This document shows, piece after piece, positions 15,490-22,665 of a stretch of 28,048 nt of DNA. This DNA is from DASWJQ01 sp036397095 (GTDB lineage: Bacteria > Chloroflexota > Anaerolineae > Anaerolineales > E44-bin32): positions 1 through 28,048 of the forward strand of contig DASWJQ010000076.1 of NCBI GenBank assembly GCA_036397095.1. The letters are read 5' to 3'. The notes beneath the pieces are model-generated. The model ran no database searches. It saw only the letters and a list, made by a program, of their open reading frames with translations, and had not been told where the DNA came from. The stretch's first letter is position 1; each line of letters opens with the position of its first letter. The position numbers and the translations under genes are program-made.

Positions 15490-15849
15490 TCAGGTAAGTA
15501 AGAAGGTGAATCCAGCAAGCATCATTGGCAGGTAGTAGCCAAGCGGCGGCAGCCTGCGGCGGATCAACGCAACCCCCAGGGCGGTCGCCAGTGTCAGGAA
15601 GGTGAGCCCGATCCGTTGGAGCGCCGGCGACTGCAGAAAGCCCGCTCCGTAGAAACCTAAGGCCAGGCCGGCCAGCACTACGCAGGTCCAGCCGTGCCAA
15701 CCCTTGGCAAACGCCGGGCAGCCTTCTGGCCGCTCTACCCGCCGGTACAGGTAGTGGAGCCATACGAGGACACCGAGCAGAAAGAATAGGGAGGCCAGTT
15801 CGAGCCAGCGTCCCTGTCCACCGGCCAACCGGAGCAACCAGGTTTCCAT
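15490..15849 (-). CDS. Small four-helix membrane protein, unknown function
   Basis: A 119-residue protein with four hydrophobic segments at about residues 15-33, 51-70, 76-92 and 98-118, joined by short polar loops (YRRVERPEGCPAFAKG between the first two). No motif was recognised. The ATG at 15849 has only a weak GGA upstream. The reading frame overlaps the remnant tail of the broken DUF1801 gene, which runs on in another frame to 15735. The stop at 15490 falls 100 bases before the favoured start of the FkbM gene. It is supported mainly by the clean alternation of hydrophobic and polar stretches. Confidence 0.6.
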   Translation of the reverse strand: METWLLRLAGGQGRWLELASLFFLLGVLVWLHYLYRRVERPEGCPAFAKGWHGWTCVVLAGLALGFYGAGFLQSPALQRIGLTFLTLATALGVALIRRRLPPLGYYLPMMLAGFTFLLT

Positions 15850-16293
15850 GATCCATAGGCTGCAATAACGATGCCAAAGGGATCGTCAATAACGGTTCCA
15901 TGCTGCTCGTTCTGGCCCAAAAACTTCTCCCCTTGTCCCTGGCTGGGCGCCCGACCAGCCTGTGCGGAGGGCTCGACCAATTCGGACAGCAATTCCTTGA
16001 TCACGGCTTCATAGACCTGGTCCCACGGTCGAAAACGCAGGCAGCTCTTGCCGCAGTCGGCTGCCAGGCGCTGCCCGTATTTGTCGAGAACCTCCGGCAT
16101 GACATAAAGGAGACATAGTGTATTTGGGCCGCCAAGTGGGCGATCCCCGAAGAGTGCAGCACGCCATACTCGATCGTTTCGTTAGGCGCTGGAACAACAT
16201 CGAAAATGGATGACGCAAACGCTCCAGGATGGGCCTGAGTTTGGGGTCGACGTCGTCCCGATAGGCGGTCGGCGATGAGTCATCGCGCTGCAT
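15850..16293 (-). pseudogene. DUF1801 (YdhG-like) gene broken by two frameshifts
   Basis: Three consecutive frames together spell one DUF1801-like protein. Frame 1, from the ATG at 16293, gives DVDPKLRPILERLRH. After a shift near 16208, frame 2 gives IFDVVPAPNETIEYGVLHSS and AHLAAQIHYVS. After a shift near 16107-16111, frame 3 gives LYVMPEVLDKYGQRLAADCG, KSCLRFRPWDQVYEAV and IKELLSELVEPS. The order, the IEYG turn, the MPEVLDKY strand-helix and the GKSCLRF motif fit that family as I remember it. Each shift is repaired by adding one base, so two single-base deletions explain it. Frame 3 then runs past the usual end to 15735, overlapping the next gene. It is either a decayed gene or two sequencing errors. 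The function of the intact family (CyaY/YjbR-like fold) is not established. Confidence 0.65.
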
Positions 16294-16361
16294 GCGGCGC
16301 CACCTTGGATCGGCGTATCGGTTGGGCGCGTTCGCGGCCGCGCAATCGCCTCCTTCGTTGG

Positions 16362-16778
16362 TCAGGCGATGGATGGTCTGGGCTGCTCCGGACGATCCCG
16401 GCTGTTAGAAAACTCTGTGAGCGAGAGCAGGTTTCCGTCCGGGTCTTTGAACCACACCACTTGGGTCCCATTGGGAAAGACACATACGCCCAGGTCATCT
16501 TGGGGCATGCCTTCAAAACGGAGAACCTCGATGCCTCGGTCTATCAACCAGCGCGCAAAGCGACGAATCGACTCGACCTGCCAGCCCAATGCGGTGTGTG
16601 GCGCCGGGGTGAACTGTTTGACTTTTGACACGCGCAGCATGCTGCCGCCGGCGTCAAACACCAACGCCGACGGTTCATCCGCCACCAGGGACAGACCAAG
16701 CACATCTTCATAAAAGCGGCGGCTTTGGTCGGGCTGGGTGGTTGCCAGAAATGGTATGACGCTGGCCTGGGAGAGCAT
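16362..16778 (-). CDS. VOC family (glyoxalase/bleomycin-resistance fold) protein
   Basis: A 138-residue vicinal-oxygen-chelate protein. The first module is VIPFLATTQPDQSRRFYEDVLGLSLVADEPSALVFDAGG. The second is ALGWQVESIRRFARWLIDRGIEV, followed by FPNGTQVVWFKDPDGNLLSLTEF, where the terminal Glu and the DPDGN turn are family hallmarks. Members bind metal and act on small molecules, or sequester antibiotics. The usual first-module His ligand is not obvious here, so the chemistry is open. The ATG at 16778 has GGAGG five to six bases upstream, which makes the start secure. It stands alone between the broken DUF1801 gene and the LysE gene, both on the same strand. Confidence 0.9.
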   Translation of the reverse strand: MLSQASVIPFLATTQPDQSRRFYEDVLGLSLVADEPSALVFDAGGSMLRVSKVKQFTPAPHTALGWQVESIRRFARWLIDRGIEVLRFEGMPQDDLGVCVFPNGTQVVWFKDPDGNLLSLTEFSNSRDRPEQPRPSIA

Positions 16779-16888
16779 GTCCGCCTCCGGAAGCTCGGCG
16801 ATTCGGCGACCGGCGGCGGCAGGCGTGGTGACTGCCGTCGCCTGTCAGGATTGTACCGCCCTCTTTCCACCAGGCAGCTCTTGACAAC

Positions 16889-17536
16889 CTACCTGGGTAT
16901 CCACAGCGCCGATCCGGCCTGGATGGCCGAGACGGCGAACGTCAGTCCGAACGCGATCAACAACACGCCGGCGATCAGGGAAACCCATCGTCCCACACCT
17001 GGTCCGATCAGCCGCCCACCCCAGTGGGTGAGCAGGGCCATGCTTGCGTGCCAGCACAGTATGCCGAGCAGGATCGCCCCGCTGGTTATTAACGCATGCA
17101 GGGTGGAAAGATTTGGGTCGGTACCAAGCAGCAATCCGCCGAAGACCCCCAACCACCACACGATCGCCAAGGGGTTGGAGGCGTTGACGACAAAACCCAT
17201 CAGCAGCGGATGGCGGGCGACCATCGGCTGCACCTCCCCCGTATCGGCCCTGGAATGCCCGATAGCCCGCTGCAGGCTTCGAATCCCGAAGTAGACAAGC
17301 GCCAGCGAGCCCAGGGACCACACGCCGATGCGCACGCCGGCCAGGTCGAGGAACGGCGCCAACCCCAGGAAGACCAACAACATATAGGCGGTGTCGGCCA
17401 ACGTTACGCCGATGCCGGTCAGGAAAGCGGCCCGGAAACCGTCTCGCAAGCCATTCTGGATGACGGCCACACCGGCCGGCCCCAAGGGAGCCGCCAGCGA
17501 TACGCCCAGAAAAAAGTTGCGAAAGAAGAGGGTCAC
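16889..17536 (-). CDS. LysE/RhtB family exporter
   Basis: A 215-residue inner-membrane exporter of the LysE/RhtB superfamily, which expels amino acids or related small molecules. It has six hydrophobic segments. The N-terminal FFLGVSLAAPLGPAGVAVIQNGLRDGFRAAFLTGIGVTLADTAYM carries the conserved A-P-x-G-P-x motif of helix 1. FVVNASNPLAIVWWLG matches the NPKA/NP-type motif midway. The GTG start at 17536 overlaps the TGA stop of the Rid gene (GTGA), so the two are translationally coupled. GGAAG sits about seven bases upstream. The frame extends further upstream only inside the Rid gene. Coupling to a Rid-family protein suggests export of an amino-acid-derived or reactive metabolite, but the substrate is not specified. 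Confidence 0.9.
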   Translation of the reverse strand: MTLFFRNFFLGVSLAAPLGPAGVAVIQNGLRDGFRAAFLTGIGVTLADTAYMLLVFLGLAPFLDLAGVRIGVWSLGSLALVYFGIRSLQRAIGHSRADTGEVQPMVARHPLLMGFVVNASNPLAIVWWLGVFGGLLLGTDPNLSTLHALITSGAILLGILCWHASMALLTHWGGRLIGPGVGRWVSLIAGVLLIAFGLTFAVSAIQAGSALWIPR

Positions 17537-17949
17537 GCGTCCGCTTCCGCGCTGTCGCGTGCGGAGCCGACGATCGCCTCCGCCTCGATTTCGACGAGCA
17601 TGGCTGGATCGACCAGCCGGCTGACCTCGACCAGTGTCGTCGCCGGCAGGATGTGGCCAAAGGCTTCGCCGTGCGCTCGTCCAACCTGCTGCCAATCGTT
17701 GATATTGACGACATAGATGCGCGTGCGGACGACATCTTCCAGGCTTGTGCCCAACTTCTCAAGCGCCGTCCGCAGATTGCGGATCGTTTGCCTTGCCTGC
17801 CTGTATGCATCGCCCTCGCCGACCAGTTCACCGTCGGCACCGGTCGCAGTCGTGCCCGAAACAAATACCTGTTTGCCCACCCGCACCGCGCGGGCATAGC
17901 CGACAATCGGTTCCCAAGGCGTCCCGGTTGACAGTACCTTACGGCCCAA
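17533..17949 (-). CDS. Rid family (YjgF-like) protein without the deaminase Arg
   Basis: A 138-residue soluble protein of the Rid/YjgF/chorismate-mutase-like fold, normally a trimer. VRVGKQVFVSGTTATGADGELVGEGDAYRQARQTIRNL and VVRTRIYVVNINDWQQVGRAHGEAF are typical. The C-terminal motif reads ILPATTLVEVSRLVDPAMLVEIEAEAIV. RidA enamine/imine deaminases have PARS there (Arg105 in E. coli), and this protein has PATT. It therefore belongs to the Rid branches lacking the catalytic Arg and is unlikely to be a 2-aminoacrylate deaminase. The TTG start at 17949 is preceded by GGAGG at six bases, whereas the longer reading to 18027 has no support. It is the first gene of a coupled pair with the LysE exporter. 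Confidence 0.9.
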   Translation of the reverse strand: MGRKVLSTGTPWEPIVGYARAVRVGKQVFVSGTTATGADGELVGEGDAYRQARQTIRNLRTALEKLGTSLEDVVRTRIYVVNINDWQQVGRAHGEAFGHILPATTLVEVSRLVDPAMLVEIEAEAIVGSARDSAEADA

Positions 17950-18014
17950 AACAGTCCTCCAAGACGCACGAGCCTGCGCCGGCGTACTGACTGCGCACTT
18001 GGCTGAAAAGTTCG

Positions 18015-18042
18015 ACGCCAGCATCATATTCGATGCTGGCGT
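18015..18042. terminator. 11-bp hairpin between LysM lipoprotein and Rid genes
   Basis: ACGCCAGCATC (18015-18025) and GATGCTGGCGT (18032-18042) form a perfect 11-bp stem around a six-base loop. On the minus strand the hairpin lies 51 bases past the LysM lipoprotein stop, and CGAACTTTTC follows, a weak U-tract. It probably ends that transcript before the Rid-LysE pair. An attenuator in the Rid leader is the alternative. Confidence 0.6.
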
Positions 18043-18093
18043 TTGGTAACGATTCGCCGCAGTTAATTGGGAAGCTGCCTGGCCGAACGCCGC

Positions 18094-18564
18094 CTACGGA
18101 GCGGGAATGTAGATCACCTCACCGGGCTCCGGCGCAAAGCTCCCGCCGCGCAGATAGACTTCGTTTCCTGGCCAGCTACTGATCGCTTCGGCGCTTACCC
18201 CCAGGGTTGCCGCCACCGCCGCCGTTGTATCTCCCGCCTGCCAGGTATAGCCTGTCCCTTCTTCTGTCGGGATCAGCAGCGCCATCCCAGGCTTCATGTT
18301 CTCCGCCTCCCCCTCCAGCAGCCCGGGATTGGCCCAGACGATGGTCTGCTGGGAGAGGCCGTACTGGTCGGCGATCTCGAAAATTTTGACACAGTCGTCG
18401 ACCGTGTAGATACGGAAGCCGGTTTCGGTTTCGTCACTCCGACTGAGGTCAACGATCGGTTGGGGCTCGTTGTTCCTGATGACCGGCTGCTCTGCTCCTG
18501 GTGAGGCTGCACCAGCACACCCCACAAGCCACGTGGCGATGAAGATTGCGAGGATGGAACGCAC
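18094..18564 (-). CDS. LysM-domain lipoprotein
   Basis: A 156-residue exported lipoprotein. The signal MRSILAIFIATWLVGC ends in the lipobox LVGC, with the modified Cys at residue 16. Two divergent LysM modules follow a linker. Residues about 51-98 run from YTVDDCVKIFEIADQYGLSQ to MKPGMALLIP, and residues about 104-154 run from YTWQAGDTTAAVAATLGVSA to EPGEVIYIP. LysM binds N-acetylglucosamine-containing polymers such as peptidoglycan, so the protein probably sits at the cell wall. The GTG start at 18564 has AGGGG about eight bases upstream. It is followed by a hairpin at 18015-18042 and is probably transcribed alone. Confidence 0.85.
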   Translation of the reverse strand: MRSILAIFIATWLVGCAGAASPGAEQPVIRNNEPQPIVDLSRSDETETGFRIYTVDDCVKIFEIADQYGLSQQTIVWANPGLLEGEAENMKPGMALLIPTEEGTGYTWQAGDTTAAVAATLGVSAEAISSWPGNEVYLRGGSFAPEPGEVIYIPAP

Positions 18565-18718
18565 GCTTTGCCCCTTTTCCGACTGGTGGGTTCGGTCGGT
18601 CGAAACATGGAAAGCACACCAGGCTTCGAGCCAGCATTAGGCTAGAAGAGCGCTGGCTCCAGGGCTAGTGACGGAAATCACATTCGTCAATCGGAACTCT
18701 GCTCCCGCAGCCGCTTGC

Positions 18719-19147
18719 TCACCGGACCGAGGCGGGGTCGTTCCGGTTGCGGAGCACTGCCCATGACAGAAGGAAGGCGATCACCGCAAGCGGCACACCG
18801 ATGACCACGATCGTCGGCACGAACACGATCAGGAAAGCCAGGGCCAGCACCGCCACGATGCTTTGGCCAACTACGTCCTGGCGGGTTCCATCCGGGGCGA
18901 CACATTCGACAACTGGTTCGGCTTCACCCGGCCGGTGATAGCTTCGGCGGATGGAGGAGATGGCCAGCCTCGACTCTTCGGGACAGACATAGCCTTCGAC
19001 GAGGCCAAAGGCGAATTGGGGTGCAACCCCGATAGCTGTCCCGCCGATAGCGCCGAAGCTTACCAGGGCGATGAACCCACCGACGGAGCAGGCCAGTGTG
19101 ATCGCTACGATTTGAGCGAGAAGGTGTATCCGAAGTGGTTTTCCCAC
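18719..19147 (-). CDS. Conserved membrane protein with two-Cys external loop
   Basis: A 142-residue membrane protein with hydrophobic segments at about residues 10-50, which may be two helices, and at 93-115 and 117-134. Between them lies a polar domain (GYVCPEESRLAISSIRRSYH and ECVAPDGTRQDVVGQS) with two cysteines about 24 residues apart that could pair outside the membrane. The SYHRPGE-EP pattern recurs, from memory, in uncharacterised Chloroflexota proteins. The GTG at 19147 has GGGAGG eleven bases upstream, so the start is likely. A large nested hairpin lies in its leader (19235-19293). The function is unknown. Confidence 0.72.
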   Translation of the reverse strand: MGKPLRIHLLAQIVAITLACSVGGFIALVSFGAIGGTAIGVAPQFAFGLVEGYVCPEESRLAISSIRRSYHRPGEAEPVVECVAPDGTRQDVVGQSIVAVLALAFLIVFVPTIVVIGVPLAVIAFLLSWAVLRNRNDPASVR

Positions 19148-19234
19148 GAGGTCTGACGCCTCCCGCGTCCCATATGAGCCTTAGCTGGTTCGACCGTTTC
19201 CGCCTTCGAAGTTGGCGGGCACGCGGCGTCCTGA

Positions 19235-19293
19235 CCCCGGGGGTCCGAATACGGAGCGCTGATGAGCAGTTGGCTCCGAACGGACCCCCGGGG
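19235..19293. repeat. Nested 59-base inverted repeat in an intergenic region
   Basis: CCCCGGGGGTCCG at 19235-19247 is the exact reverse complement of CGGACCCCCGGGG at 19281-19293. Inside it CGGAGC (19252-19257) pairs with GCTCCG (19273-19278), and a small CTG/CAG pair closes the apex. The three-tier hairpin lies 58 bases past the minus-strand lipoprotein stop and 88 bases before the next GTG start. There is no T-run, so it could be a terminator-like insulator, an RNA element in the leader, or a protein-binding dyad. Confidence 0.7.
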
Positions 19294-19350
19294 CCGGAAA
19301 GACAGACTCCGCGGCCTCTTATGACATAGGGGCGTGGACGGCTCGGTCGT

Positions 19351-19893
19351 TTACTCAGCCGCCACGTCGATCACCACGGTCAATTGTTCCCCCTTGTAGT
19401 TCGCGACGATCTGCCAGCAGCCCGGGCTGGGCAACTCGACGCCAGCCAGCATGGCCCATTCAAAAGACGGGTGGTAGGCATTGGTCGCTTCCGTCAGTTC
19501 AACGGTGGCTGCCGGCCCGTCGAGGCGGGTGGCCACGAGATGGAGGTCTGGCGTCTCGTCCTGCTTGACGTCGAACCACTGGCTCCACCACCAGAACTTG
19601 TCGCCGTGCGCCAATTGGGGCCAACGCCCATCGGCTGGCAGCGCCGTCCACAATCCGGCCTGGCCGACCCAGAACAAACCGGCCTGCCCCCCGCCCGGTG
19701 GCGGCTTGGCCGGCCATGGGTCTGGCGGAACAAATGCTGGCGAAGGCGGCTGTGTCAAAGGGCAAACCGCATTCTCGGCCGACCTGGCCTCCCCAGCCTG
19801 GGCCTGCGCCCCAGACGAGCGGATCACTGAAGCTGGCCCACAGGCAACAAGAATCCCAGTCAGTGGAACTAGGAAAAGACTCTTCGGGTTCAA
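19351..19893 (-). CDS. Hypothetical lipoprotein, Trp-rich
   Basis: A 180-residue exported lipoprotein. The signal (NPKSLFLVPLTGILVAC) ends in the lipobox LVAC, with Cys at about residue 18. A Pro-rich linker (PPSPAFVPPDPWPAKPPPGG) is followed by a compact domain rich in Trp (FWVGQAGLWTALPADGRW, KFWWWSQWFDV). It ends in GVELPSPGCWQIVANYKGEQLTVVIDV, which has the look of a terminal beta-sandwich strand pair found in uncharacterised exported proteins. The start is a TTG at 19893 with GGGAGG five bases upstream. The longer reading to 19956 lacks a ribosome site. The function is unknown. Confidence 0.8.
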   Translation of the reverse strand: MNPKSLFLVPLTGILVACGPASVIRSSGAQAQAGEARSAENAVCPLTQPPSPAFVPPDPWPAKPPPGGGQAGLFWVGQAGLWTALPADGRWPQLAHGDKFWWWSQWFDVKQDETPDLHLVATRLDGPAATVELTEATNAYHPSFEWAMLAGVELPSPGCWQIVANYKGEQLTVVIDVAAE

Positions 19894-20007
19894 TAGGACC
19901 TCCCGTATTGGATGGACTCTACGGTAGGTACACCGCCGCCCAAGACCAGGTTCCACTGGGAAGAATCCCAGACCTTGGAGGTCCGCCGACCAGATCCTTA
20001 GCGGACC

Positions 20008-20448
20008 TCAAGCAAGCGGACCGCCGAGGTCAGCCGAACTATCTTCCTGACGACCCGACCCCTGTTGGCGCCGTCCGCCGGTAAACGGCGCCAGCCGCCA
20101 GCGGCCAAAGGCGACGAAACCCGACAAGATCGCCATCAGAGCGTTCATGCCGATGTTTGTCAACTCACCGCGTTGCAGATGCCAGACGGCGGCGCCGGCC
20201 ATAACGAGCACCAGACCCAGTGCTGCCCACGTCGTCAGCCTGGGTTGGACCTTGGTCACGCCGGGCAGCACCAGGCCCAGCGCCGCCAGGATTTCGACGG
20301 TCCCGCTGAACCAATGCAGGGCCGGAGGCAGATCAAACATCCAGCTCATTTGCGGCGGAAGCGAAGTCGGCAACGTGAAGTGGACCAGCCCGGTGACGAA
20401 GAAGTAGATGGCAAGCAGAACCTGTAGGATCCACAACACAATATTCAT
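20008..20448 (-). CDS. DoxX-like membrane protein
   Basis: A 146-residue inner-membrane protein with four helices of the DoxX/DoxD-like family. The first helix reads ILQVLLAIYFFVTGLVHF. LPPALHWFSGTVEILAALGLVLPGV carries the conserved Gly-x-x-Glu motif of the second helix (G/E in SGTVEILAALGLVLP). Two more helices follow (TWAALGLVLVMAGAAVWHL, NIGMNALMAILSGFVAF). The C-terminal 25 residues are polar and likely cytoplasmic. DoxX relatives take part in thiosulfate:quinone oxidation or in oxidative-stress membrane complexes, and the role here is not specified. The ATG at 20448 has GGGAGG about eleven bases upstream. Two adjacent palindromes lie in its leader. Confidence 0.87.
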   Translation of the reverse strand: MNIVLWILQVLLAIYFFVTGLVHFTLPTSLPPQMSWMFDLPPALHWFSGTVEILAALGLVLPGVTKVQPRLTTWAALGLVLVMAGAAVWHLQRGELTNIGMNALMAILSGFVAFGRWRLAPFTGGRRQQGSGRQEDSSADLGGPLA

Positions 20449-20770
20449 CTTGGCGAATACCTCCCGTACCGGCATGGACCGGGGATTGCAATCGGAACCA
20501 ACCCGGACCGGGTTGGTCTTGCCGGGCGTGCACTGGAGATATGCCAGACGAATCCAGTCGGGTAAGGCATGACGCTGCTCAAGGGAGCATGCGCCCAACC
20601 CGGCCCGGCTTGGCCCCGGGATTCTACGGCCCCATCAAGCCCAGCGCAGTTGCTGGACGCAATCTCCTGGCGCTCCGCAACGGCGGGTCGGAGGCCGCCC
20701 TTGGATCGGGAAATCACCTCGGCCGCGATACACCGAGGTCAGACATGGCTTGGGTTGGAGACGGAGGCAA
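20449..20770. other. 322-base gap between dodecin and DoxX-like genes
   Basis: No convincing gene was seen here. Open frames have no domain or Shine-Dalgarno. It contains two adjacent palindromes upstream of the DoxX-like start: GATTGCAATC at 20484-20493, and ACCAACCCGG-A-CCGGGTTGGT at 20497-20517, a perfect 10+1+10 dyad. Either could be an operator for the DoxX-like gene. The rest (20518-20770) shows nothing recognisable. Confidence 0.6.
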
Positions 20771-20983
20771 TTAGCCGCCTTCGTACTTGAAGGAGACCTT
20801 GACCTTGGCCCGGTAGGCGCGGACCTGCCCGTCTTCCAACACCATATCCAAGTCGGTGATCTCAGCGACGCGCAAGTCGCGCAAGCTCTTGCTGGCCAGC
20901 TTGACGGCGTTGGTGGCCGCTTCTTCCCACGAAGCTGGGCTGGTGCCCACCAGCTCAATCACCTTATAGACACTGTCCGTCAT
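20771..20983 (-). CDS. Dodecin family flavoprotein
   Basis: A 70-residue dodecin, a small protein that assembles into a hollow dodecamer storing flavins (or CoA in some bacteria) in the cytoplasm. The opening YKVIELVGTSPASWEEAATNAVKLASKSL is the beta strand and long helix of the fold. The rest is two strands, LRVAEITDLDMVLEDGQVRAYRAKVKVSFKYE. The dodecin flavin-stacking Trp and the Gln of the cage would be at SW and DGQ here, and both are present. Tandem ATGs occur at 20986 and 20983. The second is favoured because GGAGG is only one base from the first but four from the second. It is a monocistronic gene between the kinase operon and the DoxX-like gene. Confidence 0.93.
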   Translation of the reverse strand: MTDSVYKVIELVGTSPASWEEAATNAVKLASKSLRDLRVAEITDLDMVLEDGQVRAYRAKVKVSFKYEGG

Positions 20984-21042
20984 CATGCCTCCTGTTCACG
21001 AATTCGATCTCTGCCCAGCGCAGGGCTGTCACAGCACTTCCC

Positions 21043-21074
21043 AATAGAAAGGGCGCAGCCGTCCCGCTGCGCCC
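21043..21074 (-). terminator. Terminator of the FHA-ABC/lipoprotein/kinase operon
   Basis: GGGCGCAGC (21051-21059) pairs perfectly with GCTGCGCCC (21066-21074) around a six-base loop. On the minus strand the hairpin is followed by TTTCTATT. It begins 23 bases past the kinase stop at 21097, which fits the end of the three-gene transcript. Confidence 0.8.
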
Positions 21075-21096
21075 CGTCTTGTTCATTGCTCGGCCC

Positions 21097-22665
21097 CTAC
21101 CCCGGCAGATTGAAGCAGTTGCCGGTCCCCATGATGATCGAGTGATTGGGGTTGGCCACCAGGGCACACAGCTGGCTAGCAGCCGCTGGCCGGTTTCCGG
21201 TGTGGTAGCCGTCGAATGGGCGCGGACCACCCCAAACGGCCCAAGGACCCGATCCAGGCGAGCCGGCCTGTGACGGCGGCACCGTGTCGTAGAAGAAATG
21301 AACATGCTGACCGGGCAACATCTCCGTGTACCCGAAAGTCTCATAGTCGACCAGGTAGGTGCTGCCATTGAGCCGGATGTCGGTGATCAAGACGAAGGGC
21401 TCGGGCGGCGGGCTGGGGCTCGGAGTCAGCGTAGGTTCGGGCGTGTCAGTTTGTTCGGCAATGATGACTTCCACCGTCGCCGTGGGCTCCGGCGCGTCCG
21501 TCGGTGCTGGCGTCTCAGTGGCTGCGCCAAGCGCACCACCGAATTGTGTGTAGAGGAAGTAGCCAGCCACCGCCAGCACAAGGCAGCCAATGACGGCGAT
21601 ACCGGCCACGCCACCGGCGATCAGCCCGCCTGGCCGCCCGCCGGTCGCAGGTTGCTTGGCCGGTGGCCCGGCCGGGGGCACCGGCGGGGGGCTGACGTCG
21701 CGCACGGTCGCCGGACCCTGCTCCTTGACGACCGGCTGTTCAATCACCGTGCCACGGATATCGCCGCCGGGCACTGGCGCCAGCATGGGCTCGACCGTGG
21801 TCTTGCCCTGGTCGGCCACCGCCTCCAGGTTAGCCGAACGCAGTGCCTTGGCCATGTCGGCCGCCGACTTGTAGCGGTCGTCGCGCTCTTTGGCCAGTGC
21901 CTTCTCGATGACGTCTTTCAGTGAGTCGGGAACGTCCGGATTGAGCTCCCGGATGTCGGGCACCGGCTCGTTGACATGCATCATCATGGTCGTCATCGCC
22001 GAGTCGGCTTCAAATGGCGGCTTGCCGCTGAGCATCTCGAACATGGTCACGCCCAGCGCGTACAGATCGACCCGGTTGTCTGGCTCTTTGCCCCGCACCT
22101 GTTCGGGCGAAACGTAAAGCGCTGTTCCGACAACGGCGCCGGTGGCGGTGTGCTGCTTGCCGCCGATCATTTTGGCCACGCCGAAGTCCATCAAGATGAC
22201 CTGGCCGGCATCGGTGATCATGATGTTGGCCGGTTTGATATCGCGGTGAATCATGCCGCGCTGATGAGCATACTCCAAGGCATCGCAGACCTTGGCCACG
22301 ATTTCGCGCGCCTCGGCCGTCCCCATCGTGCCACCATCGCCGACGATCTTTTCCAGGTGCTCTTGCAGGGTGACCCCGGGGACATACTCGAGCACCATGT
22401 AGTAGGTCTCGTCGTCGTGGTTGAAGTCGAACACCTGGATAATGTTGGGGTGCTTGAGCTGGGCAACGGCCGCCGCCTCTTCCTCGAAGCGGCTGATGAA
22501 CTGCGGGTCTTCCGACAGGTGCGGGTGAATGACCTTGATGGCCACCTTGCGCCGCAGGTTGGGGTCGTTGCCCGCATAGACCGAGGACATCCCGCCCCGC
22601 CCCAGAAGCTCAGTGACCTCATAGCGGCCACTCAGCTTCTTGCCGATTAACTCCGATTTCGCCAT
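21097..22665 (-). CDS. Transmembrane Ser/Thr protein kinase with extracytoplasmic domain
   Basis: A 522-residue eukaryotic-type Ser/Thr kinase. Catalytic domain, residues 13-275: Gly loop GRGGMSSVYAG (22-32), ATP-binding K44 in VAIK, catalytic HRDIKPAN (140-147, D142), DFG at 160-162, APE equivalent SPEQ at 186-189, so all key residues are present. A Pro-rich linker follows, then one transmembrane helix (about 347-373), a Thr/Pro-rich stalk and a domain of about 100 residues at 424-522. This domain contains QHVHFFYDTVPP and GTGNCFNLPG and is not a PASTA domain. Its form suggests a sensor outside the cell. The ATG abuts the lipoprotein stop (TGAATG), and GGGAGG lies seven bases upstream. It is the last gene of an operon with the FHA-ABC protein, whose FHA domains are its likely phospho-targets (inference from PknF/Rv1747). 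Confidence 0.95.
   Translation of the reverse strand: MAKSELIGKKLSGRYEVTELLGRGGMSSVYAGNDPNLRRKVAIKVIHPHLSEDPQFISRFEEEAAAVAQLKHPNIIQVFDFNHDDETYYMVLEYVPGVTLQEHLEKIVGDGGTMGTAEAREIVAKVCDALEYAHQRGMIHRDIKPANIMITDAGQVILMDFGVAKMIGGKQHTATGAVVGTALYVSPEQVRGKEPDNRVDLYALGVTMFEMLSGKPPFEADSAMTTMMMHVNEPVPDIRELNPDVPDSLKDVIEKALAKERDDRYKSAADMAKALRSANLEAVADQGKTTVEPMLAPVPGGDIRGTVIEQPVVKEQGPATVRDVSPPPVPPAGPPAKQPATGGRPGGLIAGGVAGIAVIGCLVLAVAGYFLYTQFGGALGAATETPAPTDAPEPTATVEVIIAEQTDTPEPTLTPSPSPPPEPFVLITDIRLNGSTYLVDYETFGYTEMLPGQHVHFFYDTVPPSQAGSPGSGPWAVWGGPRPFDGYHTGNRPAAASQLCALVANPNHSIIMGTGNCFNLPG

Noticed and set aside
15735..16100. 121-codon open frame on the minus strand beginning MPEVLDKYG
   Set aside because: The start is internal to the DUF1801-like remnant. 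Upstream frames carry the rest of the domain, so it is part of a broken gene, not a separate one.
16845..17969. 374-codon minus-strand frame across the Rid and LysE genes
   Set aside because: It is out of frame with two well-supported genes, is Arg-rich and shows no domain.
18628..18659. Eight-bp inverted repeat GAGCCAGC/GCTGGCTC with a 16-base loop
   Set aside because: It has a long loop, no T-run and short arms, so it is expected by chance in GC-rich sequence.
21976..22650. 224-codon plus-strand frame opposite the kinase
   Set aside because: It is antisense to conserved kinase motifs and has no signature of its own.
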